Part shown: positions 45,431 through 53,217 of the stretch, one piece after another
Layout: each line of letters starts with the position of its first letter
Position numbering within the stretch: position 1 is the first letter of the stretch
Origin: Geothrix edaphica
GTDB taxonomy: Bacteria > Acidobacteriota > Holophagae > Holophagales > Holophagaceae
Assembly (NCBI RefSeq): GCF_030268045.1
Contig: NZ_BSDC01000001.1
Location: forward strand, 62,001 to 126,000
Reading direction: 5' to 3'
DNA: 64,000 nucleotides
Notes under the pieces: model-generated
Told to the model about the DNA's origin: nothing
The model's input: the letters and a program-made list of their open reading frames with translations, nothing else
The model's database searches: none
Translations under genes and position numbers: made by a program

Positions 45431-46561
45431 ATGAATGCAGCCACAGAACATGCCCTTACAGTAGACGGATCGCCTGTCTTATACACGATACCTGAAGAGA
45501 TCAAGGGTAGATATCGCAGTTTTTATAACGATACGTTTATAAAACAACTAACCAAGAATACAGTTAAAAAATATCGTCCTCGATTCAACTTCTGGAGTTC
45601 TCGAGACCCAATCGTCATCGCGGATTTCGATGCCAAACACCTCCCCGCATCTTTTCAATCTTGGGAGAAATTCCGGGAGCACCTTCGGGATCGATTCAAA
45701 GGTGTTGGCTTCGTTGTTCCGTCACCTAGTGGTTACGCCAAGGTCTTCTTCAAGGTGAGAATGCCTGTCGGCTTGCAGATGAACGTCAAGATCGCTCACG
45801 CCACACTCCGTACCCTCCTAGAGGGGACAGGATGGGAGTTCGATACTGAGTCGTCTGCTTGCCAGTACTGCTTCATGGACGAGCCCATGTATTCCCTCTT
45901 CGCCAGGGGGCGGGTTTTCGATGGCCTGGAGCTGGTCTCTCCCTCTCAACCGGAAGTGACGGCCAATGAGGCGAAGAAGGCGTGGACGGTGTACGAACTC
46001 CCCAAACCAGCCATTGAGGCCATCCAAGAGGCTTTCTTGCTCTCGACAATCCGCAGTCCTGCCATCAAGGAGGTCATGTGGTTCCTGGTCCGCTGGGTTT
46101 GTAGCAGCCCCAAGCGGGCCATGGAAAGCATCGGGATCGCTCAAATGGCCGTGATCGCGAGCGCGGAGGCGAGCCTGGGAGCCAAGTTTCCACAAAAGAA
46201 CGTGAGCCTGGCCCTATCCGCTTTGAAGAACATTGGCCTTCTTGAGGTGGTCGATGAGACCTACATCATCGGCCAGAGGAGCAAGCTCTACCGGGTCAAG
46301 GGTGACCTCGAACTGATATGTGCAGGCCTTTTCGCCACTTTCGGGAATAAGGACATCAAATTGCCAGACTCTGTAGAGGATGGCACTTGGCATCACACCC
46401 TGCTGGAGGTGATCCCCCAGTTCTATCGCAGGGGCAAGGATTACCAAGGGTTAAAGGATTGGTTTATGGCGTTACCGGGGAGTGATCTGGGAGATAGGTG
46501 TGGGCAAATGAAGTCAATATGGGAATGGTTTGAACGCAAGTGGGGGCAAGAAGATTCATAA
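45431..46561 (+). CDS. possible replication-initiation protein
   Basis: 376 residues. No family match I can name. The N-terminal half includes a GVGFVVPSPSGYAKVFFKVRMP segment and SSACQYCFMDEPMYSLF. The C-terminal half has winged-helix character (VSLALSALKNIGLLEVVDETYIIGQRSKLYRVKGD). The order (AT-rich DNA, 16-bp direct repeats, then this gene) resembles a rep gene behind its iterons. Initiator function is inferred from context; an autorepressing regulator is the main alternative. Confidence 0.45.
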   Translation: MNAATEHALTVDGSPVLYTIPEEIKGRYRSFYNDTFIKQLTKNTVKKYRPRFNFWSSRDPIVIADFDAKHLPASFQSWEKFREHLRDRFKGVGFVVPSPSGYAKVFFKVRMPVGLQMNVKIAHATLRTLLEGTGWEFDTESSACQYCFMDEPMYSLFARGRVFDGLELVSPSQPEVTANEAKKAWTVYELPKPAIEAIQEAFLLSTIRSPAIKEVMWFLVRWVCSSPKRAMESIGIAQMAVIASAEASLGAKFPQKNVSLALSALKNIGLLEVVDETYIIGQRSKLYRVKGDLELICAGLFATFGNKDIKLPDSVEDGTWHHTLLEVIPQFYRRGKDYQGLKDWFMALPGSDLGDRCGQMKSIWEWFERKWGQEDS

Positions 46562-46647
46562 TAATAGATTTTTAAAAATGCAAAACTAATATATAAAATT
46601 GCATATTATAATAAATTATTACTCATAAATATGGCGGTATCAATACG

Positions 46648-46983
46648 ATGAAATATCCGAACCACCCAACCCAGGACCGAATTGCCCTAAGCACACTCCT
46701 CGCAGCCCTCGGCGATCCCACCCGACTAGCGATCGTGAAACAGTTAGATCATCTGGGAGAGCAAAGTTGCGGTTCCTTCGGGCTCCCAATCTCCAATAGC
46801 ACCCTTACTCACCATCTCAAGGCGCTTCGAGAGGCCGGCGCGATAATGACCCGGATACAGGGGACCAAACGGTTCGTCTCACTTCGCCGAGATGACTTGG
46901 AAATGCGTTTCCCCGGCCTCCTCCTGGCCATCCTGAATGCACCACGAAAAGTACGAGTCCCGCAAACGGCTAACAACCTATGA
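46648..46983 (+). CDS. ArsR-family transcriptional regulator
   Basis: 111 residues with the winged helix of ArsR/SmtB proteins: LLAALGDPTRLAIVKQLDHL, then SNSTLTHHLKALREAGAIMTRIQGTKRFVSLRRDDLEMRFPG. There is no cysteine-rich metal site (single Cys42 only), so metal sensing of the classical type is unlikely. It overlaps the next gene by 4 bp, so the two are probably functionally paired. Confidence 0.88.
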   Translation: MKYPNHPTQDRIALSTLLAALGDPTRLAIVKQLDHLGEQSCGSFGLPISNSTLTHHLKALREAGAIMTRIQGTKRFVSLRRDDLEMRFPGLLLAILNAPRKVRVPQTANNL

Positions 46984-47546
46984 CCGCGAATGCTCTTGCC
47001 CATATCGTCGATGATTGGACCGCACGTTCCGTAGTGGCCTCTCGGTTCCTCATCCGCCTCTACCGAACACTAGGAGATGAAAAGCAACTCAACCATGCGG
47101 TTCAGGCGGGTGCCCCATCGGAGGAGCGAGCCCAGCGCCTTGGGCTTTCTGACCGCCTCAAGGCCATGCGGGACATCTTCGGGGATCAGGACGAGGAGAA
47201 ACTGCTCGGAGAAGCTAGAGCCTGGCAGATCCTCGTGGAAGCTCAGGCTGGCGTCTGTGCGTTCCATGCGATGACGGGAGATGACCCAGGGAAGGCTAGG
47301 GGATTGCGTGGCGCCAGGACCGCTTCGACGAAAGCCCTGGACCGCGCAGTTCACGGATATCGGGTTGCATTTCCTGATGTGATGGCCGAAGCAGGCATCA
47401 GGTCGGCACTCGAAGGCGCAGCCAGCACCTGCGTCCGAGGATTCATGGAGGACCTTGAAGGAGATGGCCCAGCTGAGGACCGCGAGGTGCTTCAGGAAAG
47501 CATCTATCGAGACATCCTGGGCGCTCTCACCAAAGCCACCGAGTAG
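46980..47546 (+). CDS. unknown helical protein paired with the ArsR regulator
   Basis: 188 residues, almost wholly helical (LGDEKQLNHAV, LLGEARAWQILVEAQAGVCAFHAMTG, LEGAASTCVRGFMEDLEG). No signal peptide or membrane helix. The ATGA overlap with the ArsR gene shows coupled translation. No family recognised. Confidence 0.55.
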   Translation: MTANALAHIVDDWTARSVVASRFLIRLYRTLGDEKQLNHAVQAGAPSEERAQRLGLSDRLKAMRDIFGDQDEEKLLGEARAWQILVEAQAGVCAFHAMTGDDPGKARGLRGARTASTKALDRAVHGYRVAFPDVMAEAGIRSALEGAASTCVRGFMEDLEGDGPAEDREVLQESIYRDILGALTKATE

Positions 47547-47671
47547 GCACGATCAACCTGGGTTCATTCCCTGATTTTTGGACTCCGCAGGGTGCGAATA
47601 CACGGTGCCAGCCTCAGGCTCCTGATGGGAAAAGGGGTCGGGGCAGGGCCCCCGAAGCCTGGGGTGCTGGG

Positions 47672-48718
47672 ATGGCACGAGAGACATCATCAAACACCAC
47701 TTCGCTGGTGGACGGGTTGCGCTTTGATCGGGATGGAATCTATCGGTATCGATTTATGCACGAGGGGATGATCCACCAAGGCAGTACTGGATTTAGTGAT
47801 TTCATGGGTGCAACGCAGCGCCTTGGTGAAATTCGCCAAAGGTTGAGATCGGAACGACGGGATCAAGAATCTCAAGCCAAACCCGCGCCGACATTTGGGG
47901 ACGCCTACTACTTCTGGCTAAAGGTCATGGGACCTCGTGTGTCCTGGAAGTCCGTCCAGATGATGGAAAGCCACTGGAGACAAACCTGGCATCAGTGGCG
48001 CGATCTGGATCTAGAAGGTCTTCAACCGGTCCTTGATGCCCACTACAACAAATGCCGAACCAAGTACGCGCAGTCCACGATGGCCGCCCACTTCAACCGG
48101 ATCAGCGCCATCCTGAAATTCTCGGGTGAGCGGGGGCTCCACCGGATCGAATTCGATCTCCCCAAGATCAAGGTCCCCCACACACCGAAGTTGGTGCTCA
48201 CAGAGGATCAGGTGAAAGTGTTTTTCGCTCACCTGGACCAATTCGCCAACCTTCACCAGAGCGTGATGGTGAGAACGATGTATTACCTAGGCCTTCGGGA
48301 ACAGGAATCCTATCGGCTTCGGTGGTCCTGCTATGACGATAAGCACCAGACCTACACCATCGATCAACAGAAAAGCGGAGAGGTCTCAGTGCTCCCGGTA
48401 GTGGAGGAGATGGCGGATTGGTTTGCTCGACTCCCGCGTTTGGGTACCTACATGTGCCCCCGGGACAAACGGGACGAGCCACATGGTTCGAAGTACACCA
48501 CCCGCCCCTTCAAGCGAGCTGTCGCAGAAATGGGACTCCCCAGCACCTTTTGCCATCATCGCCTCCGAGCAACACTGGCCACAGTTCTGGTTAAGAAAGG
48601 GGTGCCGCTGGAAATGATCCGGAAGCTTCTTCGACATGCGAGCGTTGAAACCTGCGTGGCCTGGTACATCGAGACAGATATTCAGGACATGCGTAGTGCG
48701 CTGGCGAAGCTCTCATGA
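47672..48718 (+). CDS. tyrosine recombinase/integrase, copy 1
   Basis: 348 residues. N-terminal Arm-type beta domain (GLRFDRDGIYRYRFMHEGMI), a SAM-like core-binding domain (about 75-165), then the catalytic domain with Arg in YLGLREQESYRL, H-H-R-L-R and nucleophile Tyr in CVAWYIETD. Related to copy 2 at 51246 over its full length, including the N-terminal domain. It is not at an island edge; it may mark an older element nested in the island or help excision. Confidence 0.9.
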   Translation: MARETSSNTTSLVDGLRFDRDGIYRYRFMHEGMIHQGSTGFSDFMGATQRLGEIRQRLRSERRDQESQAKPAPTFGDAYYFWLKVMGPRVSWKSVQMMESHWRQTWHQWRDLDLEGLQPVLDAHYNKCRTKYAQSTMAAHFNRISAILKFSGERGLHRIEFDLPKIKVPHTPKLVLTEDQVKVFFAHLDQFANLHQSVMVRTMYYLGLREQESYRLRWSCYDDKHQTYTIDQQKSGEVSVLPVVEEMADWFARLPRLGTYMCPRDKRDEPHGSKYTTRPFKRAVAEMGLPSTFCHHRLRATLATVLVKKGVPLEMIRKLLRHASVETCVAWYIETDIQDMRSALAKLS

Positions 48719-49348
48719 ACTGCTTGGCTCTCCCTCGCGATGGATGACTACCTCGCCTCGGAAGAATCTCCGAAGGTCTGTCTCTTTGATTGGCTTGAGC
48801 CGAAGGGCAGACCTAAGAAGAAGTTCGAAGACTTCCTTGCTGCCGGTCGAATAGGTCGGAACACCTGGGATGGCTTCTCGGTGGGCATCGCGGAACCTCT
48901 GCTCGATGCCACCTGGGGCTCCGGTCCTCCCGCAGAGTCCGAACTCGCTAAGGTTCATGCCAAGGTCTTCGAGCATCGCAAGGCGCCAGCGTAAACGAAG
49001 AGATTGAGCGACCCGGTAGTGAGGAAGGCCAAGACGCCGCTGTAATTCGATAGTCGTTAGTCGGCTGCCAACCGTGAGCCACCAGGCCGATAGGAATACC
49101 ACCTTCAAGGGAGTGTGGAGGCCGTCGAGAAGGGTTCCCGAGGTGGGCGAGAACTGGGCACGGCACTTCCGGCAAATCAGTCGCCGACCCCGGGATGGAC
49201 GCCATGGAGGCTCCGTTGGGTAGCAGTGTGACCCCGGGCAACCAACTCCTTGGGGCCAGCGCAGCTCCTCCAGGTAGGCCTGACAGGCCTCATCGTTGGG
49301 AAATCGGCGCTCGAACTGCTTGAGGCTGAAGAGCATGGCATTAACCAT
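48713..49348 (-). CDS. IS1595-type zinc-ribbon protein without DDE domain
   Basis: 211 residues. The N-terminal 120 match the IS1595 transposase head: RRFPNDEACQAYLEELRWPQGVGCPG, then ICRKCRAQFSPTSGTLLDGLHTPLKVVFLSAWWL, and an HTH (TIELQRRLGLPHYRVAQSLRLRWRLAM). The DDE (ISXO2-like) catalytic domain that should follow is missing; the last 80 residues are unrelated. It is either a truncated transposase or a domesticated DNA-binding protein. It converges on recombinase copy 1 with a 6-bp overlap. The first zinc-ribbon pair is degraded (CPGSHC). Confidence 0.65.
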   Translation of the reverse strand: MVNAMLFSLKQFERRFPNDEACQAYLEELRWPQGVGCPGSHCYPTEPPWRPSRGRRLICRKCRAQFSPTSGTLLDGLHTPLKVVFLSAWWLTVGSRLTTIELQRRLGLPHYRVAQSLRLRWRLAMLEDLGMNLSEFGLCGRTGAPGGIEQRFRDAHREAIPGVPTYSTGSKEVFELLLRSALRLKPIKETDLRRFFRGEVVIHREGEPSSS

Positions 49349-49534
49349 TCCTACCTGTGGTGGATACAGGGGGCGGGAGAAGAGTCGCCTTCATTGGTGG
49401 CACCAACAGCCTATTATGAAACGGCATAAATATAAATAAATAGATGTTTTAGACAGATAAACATTCTGATTTCAGGTGCTCAAAGCTTATCAGGCCCAGC
49501 GCGGGATCACCCCGCCCGCTGAAAGGGCTTGGAC
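49349..49534. other. AT-rich spacer before the transglycosylase-like gene
   Basis: 186 bp with an AT-rich patch at 49410-49475, the likely promoter region. A small GCGGG-ATCAC-CCCGC hairpin lies at 49501-49515, close to the start codon. I see no match to preQ1 riboswitch consensus sequences. Confidence 0.35.
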
Positions 49535-50752
49535 ATGGGCTATACCTGGATCCCCTCTGGGGCGACACCGGCGTTCCTGCAATGGCACTTGTGGGTTCGC
49601 GAAGGGAAGGGCCGAAGGATTGAATACCGGCTGGACGCAGGATCGGTGATCCACGATCCGCGCACTCAGGCTGCCCGCCTGGGAGAGGGATTCACCCTTA
49701 GGCGCATCGGACCTTATTTCCACCGCGACACCATCCTCAGGAACCATAGCGAGTGGTGGATGGCCAGTGCGCACCACCTGAAACCCGGAGAGGGCAGATT
49801 CGCCGCCGATGCTGGGGTGAAGATGCTTTGCGACTCTGGCGGGTGGCAGATCAAGTCGGGTGCTTCCGATTACGTGGACCCCCACAAGGTCATCGAGGTC
49901 TACAACGCCTGTGCTGACGCTGGGATGGCCCTTGATTACCCCCCTCGTAGGGATGTGGACACCACCTCAGAGGTCTTTCGCATCCTGGCGAAGATTCAGA
50001 AAGGGCACAACGGCATCTTTCTGGCCAAGAGGCGAGAGGGCTTGGAGCTGATCAATGTAGCCCACGGTGTCACGGGCGATCAGTGGCGTGCTTGGATCGA
50101 GTCCGTCAATGCTCCAGCTGGGTTTCAAGGCTGGGCGATCTCCGAGGACTCGAATGCCGACCCCCACTGCATGTTGAGAGGGGCCGCCGTCCTCTACCGT
50201 GACTTTGGCGTACGCGAGCAGCGGGTGCATCTCTTCGGGATCAGCGGTCCACTTCAAATTCCAGTGGCAGCTTGGCTTGGGCGCTACTTCCCGAACCTGA
50301 CTTCGGATTCCAGCAGCTGGCAGGGAGGGCGGTTCGCCTCGTACTTGTACAACAGCCAAGGTGCCTTGCGGACCTTGAAGATTGGCCGCAAAGACCCAGA
50401 GGTCGCAGATGGCGATGCGCTGAATGACTATTGCCAATGCGAGTTCTGTTCCGTCCTGGGGACCTTCGGCGCGTACCGAGCCCCCGGAGCCTACTCGGCG
50501 CTCAGTGCTCACTCTGTGATCGCCATCCAGTCTTCAGTCGCCTTGTGGAATGACCTCGCGACCAAGGTCGGAAGGGCAGAGTACGAGCGTGAAATCCGAG
50601 ATCGCTTCAGCTATCCCGGCCGTAAGCGAAAGATGGATCGGCCAGCCAAGATCATCCGGCAGCTGGACTATCTCGAAGAGGCGATGGCCAAGGGGCCGGA
50701 AGCGGCTGATCGGTTGATGGCAAGGTCGCGCGGCCTCAAAGGCGCGGCCTAG
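49535..50752 (+). CDS. tRNA-guanine transglycosylase superfamily protein, DpdA-like
   Basis: 405 residues from ATG 49535 (AAAGGG box upstream). TGT signatures in order: LCD100-S-G-G-W-Q, the base-binding acidic loop; VDPHKVIEVYNACADAGMALDYPP, like the VDP...MALDE region of TGT; the GFQGWAIS loop; a candidate nucleophile Asp258 in T-S-D-S-S-S-W; and a zinc site C300-x-C302-x2-C305 with His326. The divergence from housekeeping Tgt and the island setting suggest a DpdA-type enzyme that inserts 7-deazaguanine into DNA. No preQ0 synthesis genes are nearby. Confidence 0.75.
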   Translation: MGYTWIPSGATPAFLQWHLWVREGKGRRIEYRLDAGSVIHDPRTQAARLGEGFTLRRIGPYFHRDTILRNHSEWWMASAHHLKPGEGRFAADAGVKMLCDSGGWQIKSGASDYVDPHKVIEVYNACADAGMALDYPPRRDVDTTSEVFRILAKIQKGHNGIFLAKRREGLELINVAHGVTGDQWRAWIESVNAPAGFQGWAISEDSNADPHCMLRGAAVLYRDFGVREQRVHLFGISGPLQIPVAAWLGRYFPNLTSDSSSWQGGRFASYLYNSQGALRTLKIGRKDPEVADGDALNDYCQCEFCSVLGTFGAYRAPGAYSALSAHSVIAIQSSVALWNDLATKVGRAEYEREIRDRFSYPGRKRKMDRPAKIIRQLDYLEEAMAKGPEAADRLMARSRGLKGAA

Positions 50753-50756
50753 ATCT

Positions 50757-50918
50757 ATGGCTTCGATCTTCGACGGGTCAGGACACCCGTCCTCCTGGAG
50801 GGCTGCGTTTGTAAGCGCACGCGGTCCACCTGGACTCAGACAGAACTGCAATTCCACTCAGACCCGCTTAGTAACCCAACAGGATCCGGGCTGTCCGGAC
50901 CAAGGAGGAAAGACATGA
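50757..50918 (+). CDS. possible 53-residue leader ORF
   Basis: An ATG 4 bp after the transglycosylase stop opens a 53-codon frame that ends exactly in an ATGA overlap with the next small gene. Ribosome site weak. The product is polar with three Cys and no recognisable fold. Only the precise overlap argues for it. Confidence 0.25.
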   Translation: MASIFDGSGHPSSWRAAFVSARGPPGLRQNCNSTQTRLVTQQDPGCPDQGGKT

Positions 50919-51091
50919 AATACCACAAGAAACTCAACCCCATCACTGCACTCCGATCCCTCGAGAGTGAAATCCGGGATTACCGTTGGATGGCCAAGCA
51001 GCTCGAAGCCGAACGGGACTTCATCGCGAACTTTCTCGGTGTTCAGCCTCGTGACGATCGCGGCCGGTTTCTCTCTCTCCGTCGGAAATGA
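50915..51091 (+). CDS. 58-residue small protein with strong ribosome site
   Basis: AAGGAGGAAAGAC directly precedes the ATG, among the strongest ribosome sites in the window. The product is a basic amphipathic helix (ITALRSLESEIRDYRWMAKQLEAERDFIANFLG) with an Arg-rich tail ending FLSLRRK. The size and charge suit an excisionase-like or small regulatory protein, and it sits just before recombinase copy 2, but no HTH is evident. Unrecognised family. Confidence 0.6.
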   Translation: MKYHKKLNPITALRSLESEIRDYRWMAKQLEAERDFIANFLGVQPRDDRGRFLSLRRK

Positions 51092-51173
51092 TGTTCATGG
51101 CTGTTGAAGGGTAGTGAAAGCCGTGTGGATCTGCCCACGCGCAAGCCGCTCGACTGCTCGCTACTGGTGCCGG

Positions 51174-51205
51174 GGCCGCCCCCCTGTGGGAAAAGGGGGG
51201 TGGCC
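51174..51205 (+). terminator. GC-rich hairpin upstream of recombinase copy 2
   Basis: GGCCGCCCCCC pairs with GGGGGGTGGCC (one G-T pair) across a ten-base loop. It lies between the 58-aa gene and recombinase 2. No T run follows, so it could be an attenuator or recombination-related structure instead of a terminator. Confidence 0.4.
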
Positions 51206-51245
51206 TCGACCTGCCTTGTGCAGCCCCATGGCCCTGGGGTGACTG

Positions 51246-52322
51246 ATGCCCATCCAGGCGAAGAAGGATTCCGGTCTCAAGGATGGACTTCGGCTGCGCC
51301 GAGGCATCTACCACTTCCGGTTCATGTATCACGGGAAGTTAAAGACTGGTTCGACAGGCTGCCGGGACCTCAGGTCTGCCAAGGCCTACCTGCTGAAGCT
51401 GCGTTCAGCACTGGCCTTGGAGTCCATCGATGTCCGGACGATCTCAAAGGCCACCTTCCAGGAGGCCTTCGACCTGTACCTGAAGGTTCAAGCTCCGCGA
51501 CTAGCAGCCAGGACGGTTCGCCTCTTCCGCAGCAATCACCAGCACCACTGGTCGCACTTTCAAGATGCACCACTCAAGGATATGCAGATGCACCTGGACG
51601 AACTCTTCCCAAGGCTTGCAGCGAAGATGAAGCCTGGGAGCCAGAGGCTCGTCTTCGCAAGGCTGAGAAGTGTCCTTGAACTCGCCCGGAAGCGTGGGCT
51701 TCACAACACACCACTGGAGTATCCCACTATCGATGTGCCCAGAGACCCCAAGCAAGTGCTTAGCGAAGAGCAGGTAGAAGTCTTCTTCATTCATGTGGAT
51801 CGGATCGGAAGCCTTCACGCCCGGATCATGATTCGCAGCCTCTTCTACCTTGGCCTTCGAGTGTCCGAGGCCCAGCGCCTTCACTGGGACGACTACGACG
51901 AAGATGAGATGACCTATCGCATCGACGAACGCCAGAAGAACGGGAAGATCCTCTACCTGCCGGTCCTTCCCGAGATGGCCGAATGGTTCGCAAAGCAGCC
52001 CCGAAAGAAAGGGGAGCTGATGTGCCCGGGACGATGGGGGTGCCACAACACCAGGTACACCGATCTCGTGGTCAAAGCCGCTTCGAAGTCCATGGGGCTA
52101 GAGGTACCAATGACTCACCATCGCCTGCGGGCTAGTCTCTCGACTTCGCTGCTTCGAAGAGGGGTTCCCCTTGCTGTGGTTCAGCGTATCCTTCGCCATG
52201 CTGATCCTGCCACGACCACCAAGTACTACTGGGAAGAGGGCCTACAAGACATGCGGGAAGGATTGATGGTGCTTTCCAAGGTTAACGGCTCACCACTGGA
52301 TGAGGATCGCCATGTTAGCTAA
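51246..52322 (+). CDS. tyrosine recombinase/integrase, copy 2, next to attR
   Basis: 358 residues. Arm-binding N-terminal domain (GLRLRRGIYHFRFMYHGKLKTGSTG), SAM-like core-binding domain (about 70-160), catalytic residues Arg in YLGLRVSEAQRL, H-H-R-L-R, and nucleophile Tyr in TTTKYYWEE. Complete. The stop codon is 229 bp from the right junction, the usual place for the integrase that made the insertion, so it probably recognises the clpA core. Paralogous to copy 1. Confidence 0.92.
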   Translation: MPIQAKKDSGLKDGLRLRRGIYHFRFMYHGKLKTGSTGCRDLRSAKAYLLKLRSALALESIDVRTISKATFQEAFDLYLKVQAPRLAARTVRLFRSNHQHHWSHFQDAPLKDMQMHLDELFPRLAAKMKPGSQRLVFARLRSVLELARKRGLHNTPLEYPTIDVPRDPKQVLSEEQVEVFFIHVDRIGSLHARIMIRSLFYLGLRVSEAQRLHWDDYDEDEMTYRIDERQKNGKILYLPVLPEMAEWFAKQPRKKGELMCPGRWGCHNTRYTDLVVKAASKSMGLEVPMTHHRLRASLSTSLLRRGVPLAVVQRILRHADPATTTKYYWEEGLQDMREGLMVLSKVNGSPLDEDRHVS

Positions 52323-52550
52323 GGCGGCCAAAGGCATGGGGCCCCGCCCTCTGGACCCAGGCCCTCGCCATTGGACCCCCCGGCGTCTATCCCTGATGCC
52401 AGGGCCTCCCGTCAGGCGCCGGGCGGGATGTCGCCTCATCGAACGACGAGGGGGAAAATTCACGGACTTCTTCCTCAACACCTGGCTCGGGACCCCACAA
52501 ACCCACGGAGATAACTCGAAGAGGCGCCAAAACCCTGGGTTGGCGGATTC

Positions 52551-52571
52551 CCAGGAGAAGCACACGGTGGC
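52551..52571 (+). other. right attachment core (attR)
   Basis: The same 21-bp block as at 32555-32575. To its left lies island-specific sequence (52323-52550, no gene seen); to its right clpA sequence begins at once. A second identical 20-bp stretch follows after one mismatch. Confidence 0.75.
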
Positions 52572-53217
52572 GCGGCTCATCGGCGCGCCGCCCGGGTACG
52601 TGGGCTACGAGGAGGGCGGCCTGCTCACCGACGCCATCCGCAAGCAGCCCCATGCCGTGCTGCTGCTGGACGAGCTGGAGAAGGCCCACCCGGACCTCTT
52701 CGGGATCCTGCTCCAGGTCATGGATCACGCCGCCCTCACGGACAGCCACGGCCGCAGCGCCGACTTCCGCCACACGGTGCTGGTGATGACCACCAACGTG
52801 GGCGCGCGCGAGCTCTCGGCCCGGCAGGTGGGCTTCGCCGAGGTGGGGGCGCGGCGTTCGGCCAAGGGAACCATCGAAAAAGCCTTCAGCCCCGAGTTCC
52901 GTAACCGTCTGGATGCCATCCTCCAGTTCGCGCCCCTGGGCCGGCCCGAGATGGAGCGCGTGGCGGACAAGCACCTGCGGGAGCTGGAAGCGCAACTGGC
53001 CGAGAAGTCCGTCACGTTGACCTGCACGCCCAAGGCCCGGGCCTGGCTGGCGGAGAAGGGCTATGACCCCGCCTTTGGCGCCCGGCCCATGGCGCGGCTC
53101 ATCGAGCGGGAACTGCGGCGGCCGTTGGCGGAGGCCATCCTCTTCGGGCCCCTGGCCAAGGGCGGCGAGGCCACCGTGGATCTCAAGGACGGCCGGCCGT
53201 GCCTGTCTTTCGGCTGA
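52551..53217 (+). pseudogene. displaced host clpA 3' fragment
   Basis: Codes for the last 222 or so residues of ClpA (from QEKHTVARLIGAPP to CLSFG), about 90 percent identical by eye to the corresponding part of intact clpA, without gaps. It has no start or N-terminal domain of its own; the frame merely stays open upstream into island sequence. It is the original host 3' end, cut off by the insertion. It keeps the aat start codon inside its last 19 bases. Confidence 0.9.

Noticed and set aside
49490-49534. preQ1 riboswitch before the transglycosylase-like gene
   Set aside because: There is a small hairpin only; no preQ1-I or preQ1-II core sequence is recognisable.
52300-53217. A continuous 305-codon frame containing the clpA fragment
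   Set aside because: The start lies in another frame of the recombinase gene and the first 80 residues have no coding character; the frame is open by chance up to the clpA fragment.
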